Shown: positions 1 through 5,920 of the stretch, in pieces
Layout: each line of letters begins with the position of its first letter
How positions within the stretch are numbered: position 1 is the first letter of the stretch
Source: Pseudaeromonas sp038247115
Lineage (GTDB): Bacteria; Pseudomonadota; Gammaproteobacteria; Enterobacterales; Aeromonadaceae
DNA length: 11,507 bases
Direction: 5' to 3'
Assembly (NCBI GenBank): GCA_038247115.1
Contig: JBBRVG010000098.1
Coordinates: 1 to 11,507 of the forward strand
Program-made: the position numbers and the translations under genes
The notes under the pieces: generated by a model
The model's database searches: none
What the model saw: only the letters and a program-made list of their open reading frames with translations
What the model was told of the DNA's origin: nothing

Positions 1-2
1 AG

Positions 3-173
3 CAGGTGCAGCATATGGTGCGTCAATTGCTGAAATTGCCTGGCAATCCGCAAGCCGATGCCGCTGATGCACTGGCGGTCGCCCTGTGTCACACCCACAC
101 CATGCAGAGCTTGATCCGCATGGCGGGTCGCGGGTCGACGGTACAGGGGGTGGTGCGCGGGCGTTTGCGTTGA
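3..173 (+). CDS. ruvC: RuvC Holliday-junction resolvase, 3' end only
   Basis: C-terminal 56 residues of RuvC, cut by the window edge; the reading frame is open from base 3 to the TGA at 171-173. RuvC is a dimeric RNase H-fold endonuclease that nicks Holliday junctions symmetrically, working with the RuvAB motor. The visible part includes the conserved DAADALA stretch (bases 57-77), which carries the last two acidic metal-binding catalytic residues (equivalent to D138 and D141 in E. coli). It also has the family's basic tail, ending RGRLR. The upstream QVQHMVRQLLKLPGNPQADA segment is nearly the same as I recall for E. coli. ruvA follows after about 90 bases with its own operator, so ruvC probably belongs to the preceding transcription unit. 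Identification is firm despite the truncation. Confidence 0.96.
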   Translation, partial: QVQHMVRQLLKLPGNPQADAADALAVALCHTHTMQSLIRMAGRGSTVQGVVRGRLR

Positions 174-199
174 GGCCATATTGATCGATTGTGGTAAAA

Positions 200-219
200 A
201 GCTGGATGCCCATCCAGTT
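200..219 (+). promoter_or_regulatory. LexA (SOS) operator upstream of ruvAB
   Basis: The inverted repeat CTGGATGCCCATCCAG (202-217) fits the LexA half-site rule CTG-N10-CAG, with AT-flanked ends. It is very close to my recollection of the E. coli ruvA SOS box (CTGGATATCTATCCAG). It lies just upstream of a weak -10 candidate TATTCT (226-231) and about 45 bases before the ruvA start, so it would overlap the -35 region. The expected effect is repression of ruvAB by LexA, relieved after DNA damage. LexA binding is inferred from motif and position. Confidence 0.85.
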
Positions 220-263
220 ATTCATTATTCTAGCCTCAGTGCAAGTTGATGGAGTACGCGCAG

Positions 264-881
264 GTGATAGGTCGATTACGTGGCACCTTGATAGAAAAAC
301 AACCCCCGGAGATCCTGCTGGAAGTGGGAGGTGTCGGGTACGAGTTGCAGTTGCCGATGACCTGCTTCTATGAACTGCCGCCCATCGGTGAGGACGTCAT
401 TCTGCACACCCATTTTGTGGTGCGCGAAGATGCACAACTGCTCTACGGTTTTGTGAACAAACGCACCCGAGCCTTGTTTCGCGAGTTGCTTAAGGCCAAT
501 GGTGTTGGCCCCAAGCTGGCGTTGGCGATTCTCTCGGGCATGTCGGCCAGCCAGTTTGTCAGTGCGGTCGAGCGGGAAGAGATTGGCTTACTGGTTAAAA
601 TACCGGGTGTGGGTAAAAAGACAGCTGAGCGCCTGGTGGTCGAGATGAAGGATCGCCTTAAGGGTTGGAGTGAAGGAGCTCTATTTACGCCATTCACCGA
701 TGCCATGACGACTCTGCCGGGGGATGCGGATAAGCCCTCCAGCGTTGAGGATGAAGCCGTCTCGGCGTTGTTGGCGCTGGGCTACAAACCGCAGCAGGCC
801 AGTTTGGTGGTCAGTAAAATCTATAAGTCCGATATGACGGTGGAAGCGGTGATCCGCGAAGCCCTGCGTTCCATGCTGTAA
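264..881 (+). CDS. ruvA: RuvA, Holliday-junction recognition subunit
   Basis: RuvA binds four-way DNA junctions as a tetramer and loads the RuvB motor for branch migration. I chose the GTG at 264. It gives the family N-terminus MIGRLRG and a 205-residue protein (E. coli about 203), and it has a GGAG at 251-254 with 9-base spacing. In-frame starts at 246 (TTG) and 249 (ATG) would add non-family residues and lie on or upstream of that ribosome site. Domain I is an OB-fold (about 1-63) that includes the acidic pin residues E55 and D56 separating DNA strands. Domain II has two helix-hairpin-helix motifs (about 71-85, with GVGPK, and 107-122, with PGVGKK). A variable linker (about 135-158) leads to domain III (about 159-205), which contacts RuvB. 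ruvB starts 12 bases after the stop, so the two are probably co-transcribed under LexA control. Confidence 0.97.
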   Translation: MIGRLRGTLIEKQPPEILLEVGGVGYELQLPMTCFYELPPIGEDVILHTHFVVREDAQLLYGFVNKRTRALFRELLKANGVGPKLALAILSGMSASQFVSAVEREEIGLLVKIPGVGKKTAERLVVEMKDRLKGWSEGALFTPFTDAMTTLPGDADKPSSVEDEAVSALLALGYKPQQASLVVSKIYKSDMTVEAVIREALRSML

Positions 882-893
882 GGATGTTGAGCC

Positions 894-1904
894 ATGATTG
901 AAGCCGATCGCCTGATCGCCCCGAAAGAAACGCGTGAAGACGAACTGATAGACAGAGCCATTCGTCCCAAGCAGTTGGCCGATTATCAGGGGCAGGATCA
1001 TGTGCGCTCCCAGATGGAGATCTTCATCGAAGCCGCCCGGCGACGGGGTGAGGCGCTGGATCATCTCTTGATCTTCGGTCCGCCTGGGCTTGGCAAAACC
1101 ACCTTGGCGAATATTGTCGCCAATGAGATGGGGGTCAATATCAAGACCACATCGGGACCTGTCTTGGAAAAAGCCGGGGACCTAGCGGCTCTACTGACCA
1201 ATCTGGAACCCAATGATGTGCTGTTTATTGATGAGATCCATCGCCTGAGTCCAGTTGTAGAAGAAGTGCTCTATCCGGCGATGGAAGATTATCAACTGGA
1301 TATCATGATCGGCGAGGGGCCCGCCGCGCGCTCCATTAAGCTGGAATTACCCCCCTTTACCCTGATTGGCGCCACTACGCGGGCGGGATCTTTGACATCG
1401 CCGCTGCGGGATCGCTTCGGCATAGTGCAACGACTGGAGTTTTACAAGGTGGCGGATCTTTCCGACATAGTCGAGCGCAGCGCTCATTGCCTGGGATTAT
1501 CGATGGTGACTGCCGGAGCTTATGAAATTGCGTGTCGCGCGCGCGGAACGCCCCGTATTGCCAACCGTTTGTTGCGCCGAGTGCGTGATTTTGCCGAGAT
1601 CCGCGCCGATGGCCATATCAGTGCCGCCGTTGCTGCTGCTGCCCTAGATATGCTGGATGTCGACAAAGAAGGGTTTGATTTCATGGACCGCAAATTACTT
1701 TTAGCGATCATCGACAAATTTATGGGGGGGCCTGTGGGCCTGGATAATCTGGCGGCCGCCATCGGTGAGGAAAAAGATACCATTGAGGATGTCCTCGAAC
1801 CTTTCTTGATCCAGCAAGGCTTCTTGCAGCGTACACCCCGTGGACGCATTGCAACTCAGCGCGCCTATCAACACTTCGGTTTACAGCCCCAAATCACATC
1901 GTGA
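894..1904 (+). CDS. ruvB: RuvB, Holliday-junction branch-migration ATPase
   Basis: Hexameric AAA+ motor that pumps DNA through the RuvA-bound junction. Its 336 residues equal the E. coli length. Visible motifs are Walker A GPPGLGKT (62-69), Walker B with DEIH (113-116), sensor 1 GATTRAG (159-165), the arginine finger in SPLRDRFG (R174), a sensor-2 region GTPRIANRLLRR (218-229), and a C-terminal winged helix (about 255-333) ending in the RTPRGRIAT segment. The ATG at 894 has AAGGA (880-884) 9 bases upstream, overlapping the ruvA stop, which indicates coupled translation. No hairpin with a U-run follows on the + strand. Downstream transcription would instead run antisense to the candidate small RNA at 1963-2090. 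Confidence 0.98.
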   Translation: MIEADRLIAPKETREDELIDRAIRPKQLADYQGQDHVRSQMEIFIEAARRRGEALDHLLIFGPPGLGKTTLANIVANEMGVNIKTTSGPVLEKAGDLAALLTNLEPNDVLFIDEIHRLSPVVEEVLYPAMEDYQLDIMIGEGPAARSIKLELPPFTLIGATTRAGSLTSPLRDRFGIVQRLEFYKVADLSDIVERSAHCLGLSMVTAGAYEIACRARGTPRIANRLLRRVRDFAEIRADGHISAAVAAAALDMLDVDKEGFDFMDRKLLLAIIDKFMGGPVGLDNLAAAIGEEKDTIEDVLEPFLIQQGFLQRTPRGRIATQRAYQHFGLQPQITS

Positions 1905-1962
1905 ATATCAGCCGTCAGGCGTTGATCCGGGTTGGCACTCGGAGCGTACTAACTTGTGAGAT

Positions 1963-1987
1963 AAAAAATGCGGACGCAAGGTCCGCA
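1963..1987 (-). terminator. Intrinsic terminator on the - strand
   Basis: Read on the - strand, UGCGGAC pairs with GUCCGCA (7 bp, loop CUUGC) and is followed directly by six U (1968-1963). The stem is GC-rich. On the + strand the hairpin is followed by AGAGAAAAG instead, so it would not terminate ruvB. The orientation points to a leftward transcript starting upstream, near 2090. Confidence 0.82.
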
Positions 1988-2090
1988 GAGAAAAGTTCAA
2001 GATGTGAGTTCACGAGTAAGCAAACCATCAAGTGGCACAAATAACGCGTCAGGAACGCTTCCAGAGCGTCTGTTTGTGCACTGAAGGAAT
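1963..2090 (-). ncRNA. Candidate FNR-activated small RNA (FnrS-like layout)
   Basis: Predicted - strand transcript of about 128 nt. Its 5' end (near 2090/2091) is inferred from the promoter, and its 3' end from the U-run at 1968-1963. Reading the RNA, a short unpaired 5' leader AUUCCUUC is followed by a long stem: AGUGCACAAA (2082-2073) pairs with UUUGUGCCACU (2041-2031), 10 bp with one bulged C. This stem encloses a smaller hairpin, ACGCU/AGCGU with loop CUGGA (2069-2055). A mostly single-stranded middle follows, then a U-rich patch (CUUUUCUCU, about 1996-1988) just before the terminator hairpin, a common Hfq-binding layout. I see no primary-sequence match to E. coli FnrS as I remember it; the resemblance is in the FNR-type promoter, size and architecture. 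The - strand open frame across this stretch looks accidental. Transcription is inferred from sequence alone. Confidence 0.6.
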
Positions 2091-2096
2091 AGCGCC

Positions 2097-2125
2097 ATTC
2101 TAGAAAGCTCGGCATATGTTAACAA
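2097..2125 (-). promoter_or_regulatory. Sigma-70 core promoter of the - strand small RNA
   Basis: On the - strand, -35 TTGTTA (2125-2120, 4 of 6 consensus bases) and -10 TAGAAT (2102-2097, 5 of 6) are separated by exactly 17 bases. The expected start is near 2090/2091. The FNR-like box lies immediately upstream of the -35, as in class II activator promoters. This is a sequence inference. Confidence 0.62.
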
Positions 2126-2139
2126 ATGATAAAAATCAT
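2126..2139. promoter_or_regulatory. FNR-type binding site
   Basis: ATGATAAAAATCAT is a perfect inverted repeat (ATGAT-N4-ATCAT) matching the FNR consensus TTGAT-N4-ATCAA at 8 of 10 positions. Its centre (2132.5) is 41.5 bases from a start at 2091 on the - strand, the classic class II activator distance. No suitable -10 lies at the matching distance on the + strand, so the site most likely serves the leftward small-RNA unit. An additional influence on cydA cannot be excluded. Confidence 0.62.
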
Positions 2140-2305
2140 CACTCGGTATGAGAAAAACTAATCCTGAGGCTTTTCGTGACTCGATGAGGTTGTTTTATCG
2201 GCAAACTGTGACTGATTCAGGGTTCTGCGGCAGTTAATAGTCTGCTAACCCACTGGTATGGTTTAGTATTTAACGGGCATAGTCATTTGGATTTTGTGGT
2301 CTTTA

Positions 2306-2335
2306 TTGCCTTAATTAGTTACCAAATGGTATAAA
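2306..2335 (+). promoter_or_regulatory. Candidate cydAB promoter with ArcA-like motif
   Basis: TTGCCT (2306-2311) and TATAAA (2330-2335) are separated by 18 bases. The spacer begins with TTAATTAGTTA (2311-2321). Read on the opposite strand this gives AACTAATTAA, 8 of 10 against the ArcA consensus WGTTAATTAW. A 7-base direct repeat, AGTTACC, occurs at 2317-2323 and 2335-2341, flanking the -10. In E. coli cydAB is controlled by ArcA and FNR, so an ArcA site here is plausible. The transcript leader would be about 175 nt. The promoter call is tentative. Confidence 0.4.
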
Positions 2336-2517
2336 GTTACCTAAGAAATACAGCTTTAATCGCTAAATGTTGTAATTTTGTTGCATTTGATCTGGTTGTG
2401 TTAATGGCTGCTTGTTTGGTAAACGAATGCGCGGTTAAAAAAACAACACCACAACGATGCAAGGAACGGCATTCCAGCAATGTGAAGGCCAAGGATAGAT
2501 ATCGGTGAGGAATTATC

Positions 2518-4074
2518 ATGATTAATGAGACTGTGGTCGAACTGTCGCGGATCCAGTTTGCCGCGACAGCGCTCTATCACTTTTTATTCGTGCCATTGAC
2601 CATCGGGATGACCTTCATTCTGGCGATCATGGAGTCGGTCTATGTCATGACCAACAACCCTATTTACAAGGATATGACCAAGTTTTGGGGCAAGTTGTTC
2701 GCCATCAACTTTGCGTTGGGGGTGACGACGGGTCTGACGATGGAGTTCCAGTTCGGTACTAACTGGTCCTATTATTCCCACTATGTCGGCGACATCTTTG
2801 GCGCTCCGCTGGCGATTGAAGGTTTGATGGCGTTTTTCCTCGAATCTACGTTTATCGGTATGTTTTTCTTCGGCTGGGATCGAATGACGAAGACCCAGCA
2901 CCTGACTTCCACCTGGCTGATGGCTATCGGTACCAACCTGTCTGCGCTGTGGATCCTGGTTGCCAATGGCTGGATGCAATTCCCTACCGGGGCAGAGTTC
3001 AACTTTGAAACCATGCGTATGGAAATGGTCAGCTTTGGCGAATTGGTCTTCAACCCGGTTGCACAGGTCAAGTTTGTGCATACCGTAGCCGCTGGTTACA
3101 CCACGGGTGCCATGTTCGTGTTGGGGATCTCGTCTTACTACCTGTTGAAAGGCCGCGATATTCCGTTTGCGCGCCGTTCATTTGCGATTGCTGCCGCATT
3201 TGGTATGGCCTCGATTCTTTCTGTGCTGGTACTGGGCGATGAGTCAGGCTATGAAATTGGTGATGTGCAGAAGGTCAAGCTAGCCGCCATTGAGGCGGAA
3301 TGGGAAACCGAGGCTGCTCCTGCCGCTTTTACCGTGATTGGTTTGCCAAATCAGGACGAAATGCGCACGGATTACGCCATCAAGATCCCCTATATGATGG
3401 GTATTATCGCCACTCGGTCACTGGATAAGCAGGTCACGGGCCTCAAGGATCTGGTGAGCGACCATGAACAGCGGATCCGTACCGGTATGCAAGCCTATGC
3501 TTTGCTGACCCAGTTACAGGCTGGCGACAAGTCAGAGGAAACCGTGAAGCAGTTTAATGCCGTCAAGCAAGATCTGGGCTTCGGTCTCTTGCTCAAACGC
3601 TATACCGCCAATATCACGGATGCCACTGAAGAACAGATTGCTCAAGCAGCCAAGGACAGTATTCCCAAAGTTGCACCCGTATTCTTCGCATTCCGCATCA
3701 TGGTGGGGATAGGTTTCCTGATGTTGTTACTGATTGGCCTGGCCTTTTATGACAGTGCTCGTCATCGGATTGGCGAACGCAAGTGGTTGCTCAAAGCCCT
3801 GTTGTGGGGGATCCCGTTACCCTGGATTGCAATTGAATGCGGCTGGTTTGTTGCTGAATATGGCCGGCAACCTTGGACAATCGCGGAAGTATTACCAACC
3901 TTCATGTCCGCTTCGACGCTGAACGAGTCAGATGTCTGGTTCTCACTGATCGGGATCTGTGCTTTCTATACGGTGTTGCTGGTGGTTGAAATGTATCTGA
4001 TGTTCAAATTTGCTCGCAAAGGGCCCAGCAGTTTGAAGACCGGGAAATACCACTTCGAAACGCATTCAGCCTAA
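2518..4074 (+). CDS. cydA: CydA, cytochrome bd ubiquinol oxidase subunit I
   Basis: Large subunit of the high-affinity bd-I type quinol oxidase of the inner membrane, which oxidises ubiquinol and reduces O2 to water. It has 518 residues (E. coli about 522) and is nearly collinear with the E. coli protein, with two extra N-terminal residues. Haem ligands are present: H21 (b595; E. coli H19), H188 and M395 (b558; H186, M393). Conserved acidic residues E101, E109 and E447 (E99, E107, E445) and the GRQPW signature (449-453) are also present. The periplasmic Q loop is the long type, with quinol-site residues K254 and E259. The ATG at 2518 has TGAGG (2506-2510) 7 bases upstream. cydB follows 12 bases after the stop. 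Expression under low oxygen is expected from the family and from the upstream sites. Confidence 0.98.
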   Translation: MINETVVELSRIQFAATALYHFLFVPLTIGMTFILAIMESVYVMTNNPIYKDMTKFWGKLFAINFALGVTTGLTMEFQFGTNWSYYSHYVGDIFGAPLAIEGLMAFFLESTFIGMFFFGWDRMTKTQHLTSTWLMAIGTNLSALWILVANGWMQFPTGAEFNFETMRMEMVSFGELVFNPVAQVKFVHTVAAGYTTGAMFVLGISSYYLLKGRDIPFARRSFAIAAAFGMASILSVLVLGDESGYEIGDVQKVKLAAIEAEWETEAAPAAFTVIGLPNQDEMRTDYAIKIPYMMGIIATRSLDKQVTGLKDLVSDHEQRIRTGMQAYALLTQLQAGDKSEETVKQFNAVKQDLGFGLLLKRYTANITDATEEQIAQAAKDSIPKVAPVFFAFRIMVGIGFLMLLLIGLAFYDSARHRIGERKWLLKALLWGIPLPWIAIECGWFVAEYGRQPWTIAEVLPTFMSASTLNESDVWFSLIGICAFYTVLLVVEMYLMFKFARKGPSSLKTGKYHFETHSA

Positions 4075-4086
4075 AGGAGTTAGCGC

Positions 4087-5226
4087 ATGTTGGATTATGA
4101 AGTTTTACGCGTGATCTGGTGGGCACTGGTTGGTGTCTTGCTGATCGGCTTTGCCATCACCGATGGCTTTGATATGGGGGTCGGAGCTTTGCTGCCGATC
4201 CTGGGCAAAAATGACACCGAACGTCGTGTGATGATCAACACCATAGCCCCGCACTGGGATGGTAATCAGGTTTGGTTGATTACGGCTGGCGGCGCTATTT
4301 TTGCGGCCTGGCCGAGCGTCTATGCTACGGCGTTCTCCGGGTTTTACGTGGCCATGGTTCTCACGCTGATGGCGTTGTTCTTCCGCCCAGTCGGCTTCGA
4401 TTATCGCTCCAAGATCGAAGATCCACGCTGGCGTTCAACGTGGGATTGGTGCCTGTTCATCGGCGGTGCTGTACCACCTATCGTATTCGGTGTTGCATTC
4501 GGTAACCTGTTGCAGGGCGTGCCATTCAGCCTGGATACCTTCCTGCGCTCCAGTTATGAAGGCAACTTCTTCGGTCTGTTGAATCCATTTGGTTTACTCG
4601 CTGGTTTTATAAGCTTATTCATGGTGCTGACCCAAGGCGCAGCCTGGTTGATGATGAAAACAGATGGTGAAGTTCAGGCCCGGGCTCGCGCTACGGCTAC
4701 CGTGACCGGTTTATTGACCGCCATTCTGTTCGCTGCTGCGGGTTATTGGGTCGCGCACGGTATCAGTGGCTACACCATTACCGAGTTTATGGGTACCAGT
4801 GCTGTGTCCAATCCGTTGCACAAGACAGTGGTGGTTGAAGCGGGGTCCTGGATGAGAAACTATGACACCTATCCCTGGATGATGATTGCCCCCATTTTAG
4901 GTGTGGTGATGGCCTTGCTGGCATCGCTGTTTGCCAAGTTTGGCCGCAGCGCTTTGACCTTCCTTTGCTCGTCACTGACCATGACCGGCATCATATTGAC
5001 CGCTGGTTTCAGCATGTTCCCGTTCATCATGCCGTCCAGCCTGAATCCGGCTCACAGCCTGACCGTCTGGGATGCAACCTCATCACAAAATACCCTGAGC
5101 GTGATGCTGGTTGCGGCTGCGATTTTTGTGCCCATCGTTCTTGGCTATACCACTTGGACCTATATCAAGATGTTTGGTCGAGTGAACAAAGAATTTATCG
5201 ATGCCAACAAGCATTCGGTTTACTAA
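4087..5226 (+). CDS. cydB: CydB, cytochrome bd ubiquinol oxidase subunit II
   Basis: Second large membrane subunit of cytochrome bd. It pairs with CydA and provides a proton pathway and structural support. At 379 residues it has the same length as E. coli CydB. The N-terminal signature GFAITDGFDMGVG contains D29, and APHWDGNQVW contains D58, both conserved. FFRPVGFDYRSK and MPSSLNPAHSLTVWDATSSQ are further family landmarks. The protein has multiple hydrophobic segments throughout, and its C-terminus ends HSVY, like HSLY in E. coli. A strong AAAGGAG (4073-4079) overlapping the cydA stop precedes the ATG by 7 bases. This indicates tightly linked translation within a cydABX operon. Confidence 0.98.
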   Translation: MLDYEVLRVIWWALVGVLLIGFAITDGFDMGVGALLPILGKNDTERRVMINTIAPHWDGNQVWLITAGGAIFAAWPSVYATAFSGFYVAMVLTLMALFFRPVGFDYRSKIEDPRWRSTWDWCLFIGGAVPPIVFGVAFGNLLQGVPFSLDTFLRSSYEGNFFGLLNPFGLLAGFISLFMVLTQGAAWLMMKTDGEVQARARATATVTGLLTAILFAAAGYWVAHGISGYTITEFMGTSAVSNPLHKTVVVEAGSWMRNYDTYPWMMIAPILGVVMALLASLFAKFGRSALTFLCSSLTMTGIILTAGFSMFPFIMPSSLNPAHSLTVWDATSSQNTLSVMLVAAAIFVPIVLGYTTWTYIKMFGRVNKEFIDANKHSVY

Positions 5227-5238
5227 GGAGAGCAGTAT

Positions 5239-5346
5239 ATGTGGTATTTCACCTGGGTTCTGGGAGTCTTGCTGGCCTGTTCATTCGGCATCATCAATGC
5301 ACTCTGGTTAGAACACACAGAAAATCTGGATCGCAAGCTCGACTGA
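5239..5346 (+). CDS. cydX: CydX, small subunit of cytochrome bd
   Basis: A 35-residue single-span membrane protein starting MWYFTWVLGVLLACSFGI and ending NLDRKLD. The MWYF start, the hydrophobic segment with LLACSFG, and the following LEH are diagnostic of CydX. This subunit binds beside CydA and stabilises the haems and oxidase activity. The ATG at 5239 is 12 bases after the cydB stop and has AAGGAG (5225-5230) 8 bases upstream. It is easily missed because of its size. A strong terminator follows 17 bases after the stop, so cydX is the last gene of the cyd unit. The ybgE gene that comes next in E. coli is absent. Confidence 0.95.
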   Translation: MWYFTWVLGVLLACSFGIINALWLEHTENLDRKLD

Positions 5347-5362
5347 GTCATTATTTCCGCAG

Positions 5363-5388
5363 AAGCCACCCGAATGGGTGGCTTTTTT
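5363..5388 (+). terminator. Intrinsic terminator after cydABX
   Basis: AAGCCACCC (5363-5371) pairs with GGGTGGCTT (5376-5384) around a GAAT loop. The T-run extends to 5388. The stem is nearly perfect and GC-rich. It cleanly separates the cyd operon from the ybgC-tol-pal operon. Confidence 0.92.
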
Positions 5389-5413
5389 ACATTTTGTGGG
5401 CTGAAAAAAACAA

Positions 5414-5457
5414 GTGATTGAGATCACCTTCTTTCCCCAATCCAGCTAGGGTACACT
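5414..5457 (+). promoter_or_regulatory. ybgC-tol promoter with CRP/FNR-type palindrome
   Basis: GTGATTGAGATCAC (5414-5427) is a perfect palindrome. It reads as a CRP site (aGTGA-N6-TCACc, 8 of 10 against TGTGA-N6-TCACA) and equally as an FNR site (GTGAT-N4-ATCAC, 8 of 10). Its centre (5420.5) lies 36.5 bases before the end of a -10 candidate TACACT (5452-5457), giving about -42 to -43 from the start, close to the class II position. No good -35 hexamer is visible, consistent with activator dependence. Which regulator binds cannot be decided from sequence. Confidence 0.5.
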
Positions 5458-5491
5458 AGTCCAAATTTTTGAGCTGGGAGTTTGCTCTTTC

Positions 5492-5920
5492 ATGCAAGCG
5501 GCATCGTTTCAGTTTCCGGTTCGGGTCTACTACGAAGATACGGATGCGGGCGGCATTGTTTATCATGCCAATTATCTGAAATTTCTTGAAAGAGCACGAA
5601 CTGAGTGGCTACGTGCCATGGGGGTGGAACAGGATGTCTGGTTACAGCATTCGATTGCCTTCGTGGTGCGGCATATGGACATCGATTTCCGTCATGCGGC
5701 CCGTTTCAATCAGCAATTGCTGGTTACCAGTCGTATCGCCGAGCTCAAAAGAGCCTCTCTGGTTTTTGCCCAACACATTGAAGATGAAACTGGTCGGCCG
5801 ATCATCGCTGCCCGGGTGACCATTGCCTGTGTCAACCTGGATGGAATGAAACCAACCGCATTTCCTGACGTAATCAAGGGAGTTTTTACCTGTGCAACCG
5901 TCGCAACTATCGTTTACTAA
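5492..5920 (+). CDS. ybgC: YbgC, acyl-CoA thioesterase of the tol-pal cluster
   Basis: Hotdog-fold thioesterase of the 4-hydroxybenzoyl-CoA thioesterase family, cytoplasmic, acting on acyl-CoA or acyl-ACP thioesters. It is the conserved first gene of tol-pal clusters. The signature YYEDTDAGGIVYHANY (14-29) carries catalytic D18 and H25, and FLERARTEWL follows. Length is 142 residues (E. coli about 134). The ATG at 5492 has GGGAG (5476-5480) at 11 bases, slightly long. The last ten codons overlap the tolQ start by 29 bases, which explains the slightly extended, poorly conserved C-terminus (CATVATIVY). Its physiological link to Tol-Pal is not settled; a phospholipid-metabolism role is the usual proposal. 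Confidence 0.95.
   Translation: MQAASFQFPVRVYYEDTDAGGIVYHANYLKFLERARTEWLRAMGVEQDVWLQHSIAFVVRHMDIDFRHAARFNQQLLVTSRIAELKRASLVFAQHIEDETGRPIIAARVTIACVNLDGMKPTAFPDVIKGVFTCATVATIVY

Larger units (their letters stand above)
1905..2517. other. Gap without protein genes between ruvB and cydA
   Basis: 613 bases with no convincing protein gene. The left half carries a complete - strand small-RNA-like unit: terminator at 1963-1987, RNA body to about 2090, core promoter 2097-2125, and FNR-like box 2126-2139. The stretch 2140-2300 shows nothing I can assign. From about 2306 to 2335 there is a candidate sigma-70 promoter for cydA with an overlapping AT-rich ArcA-like motif. The remaining 175 bases would be the cydA 5' untranslated leader. 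A 34-codon open frame within it (2404-2508) has no ribosome site. Confidence 0.7.

Noticed and set aside
1969..1987. Hairpin as a ruvB terminator
   Set aside because: On the + strand it is followed by AGAGAAAAG, not a T-run; the six-U tract is on the - strand side.
1915..2115. 66-codon open frame on the - strand between ruvB and cydA
   Set aside because: It starts upstream of the predicted small-RNA promoter's transcription start and runs through the terminator hairpin, has no ribosome site, and its translation resembles no family I know. The RNA interpretation fits better.
2404..2508. 34-codon open frame in the cydA leader whose stop overlaps the cydA ribosome site
   Set aside because: There is no Shine-Dalgarno before its ATG and no recognisable peptide. 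The stop overlap could be chance, although a leader peptide cannot be fully excluded.
4965..5417. 150-codon open frame overlapping the end of cydB and cydX
   Set aside because: It lies in another frame of the well-supported cydB and cydX and crosses the terminator; the translation is not protein-like.
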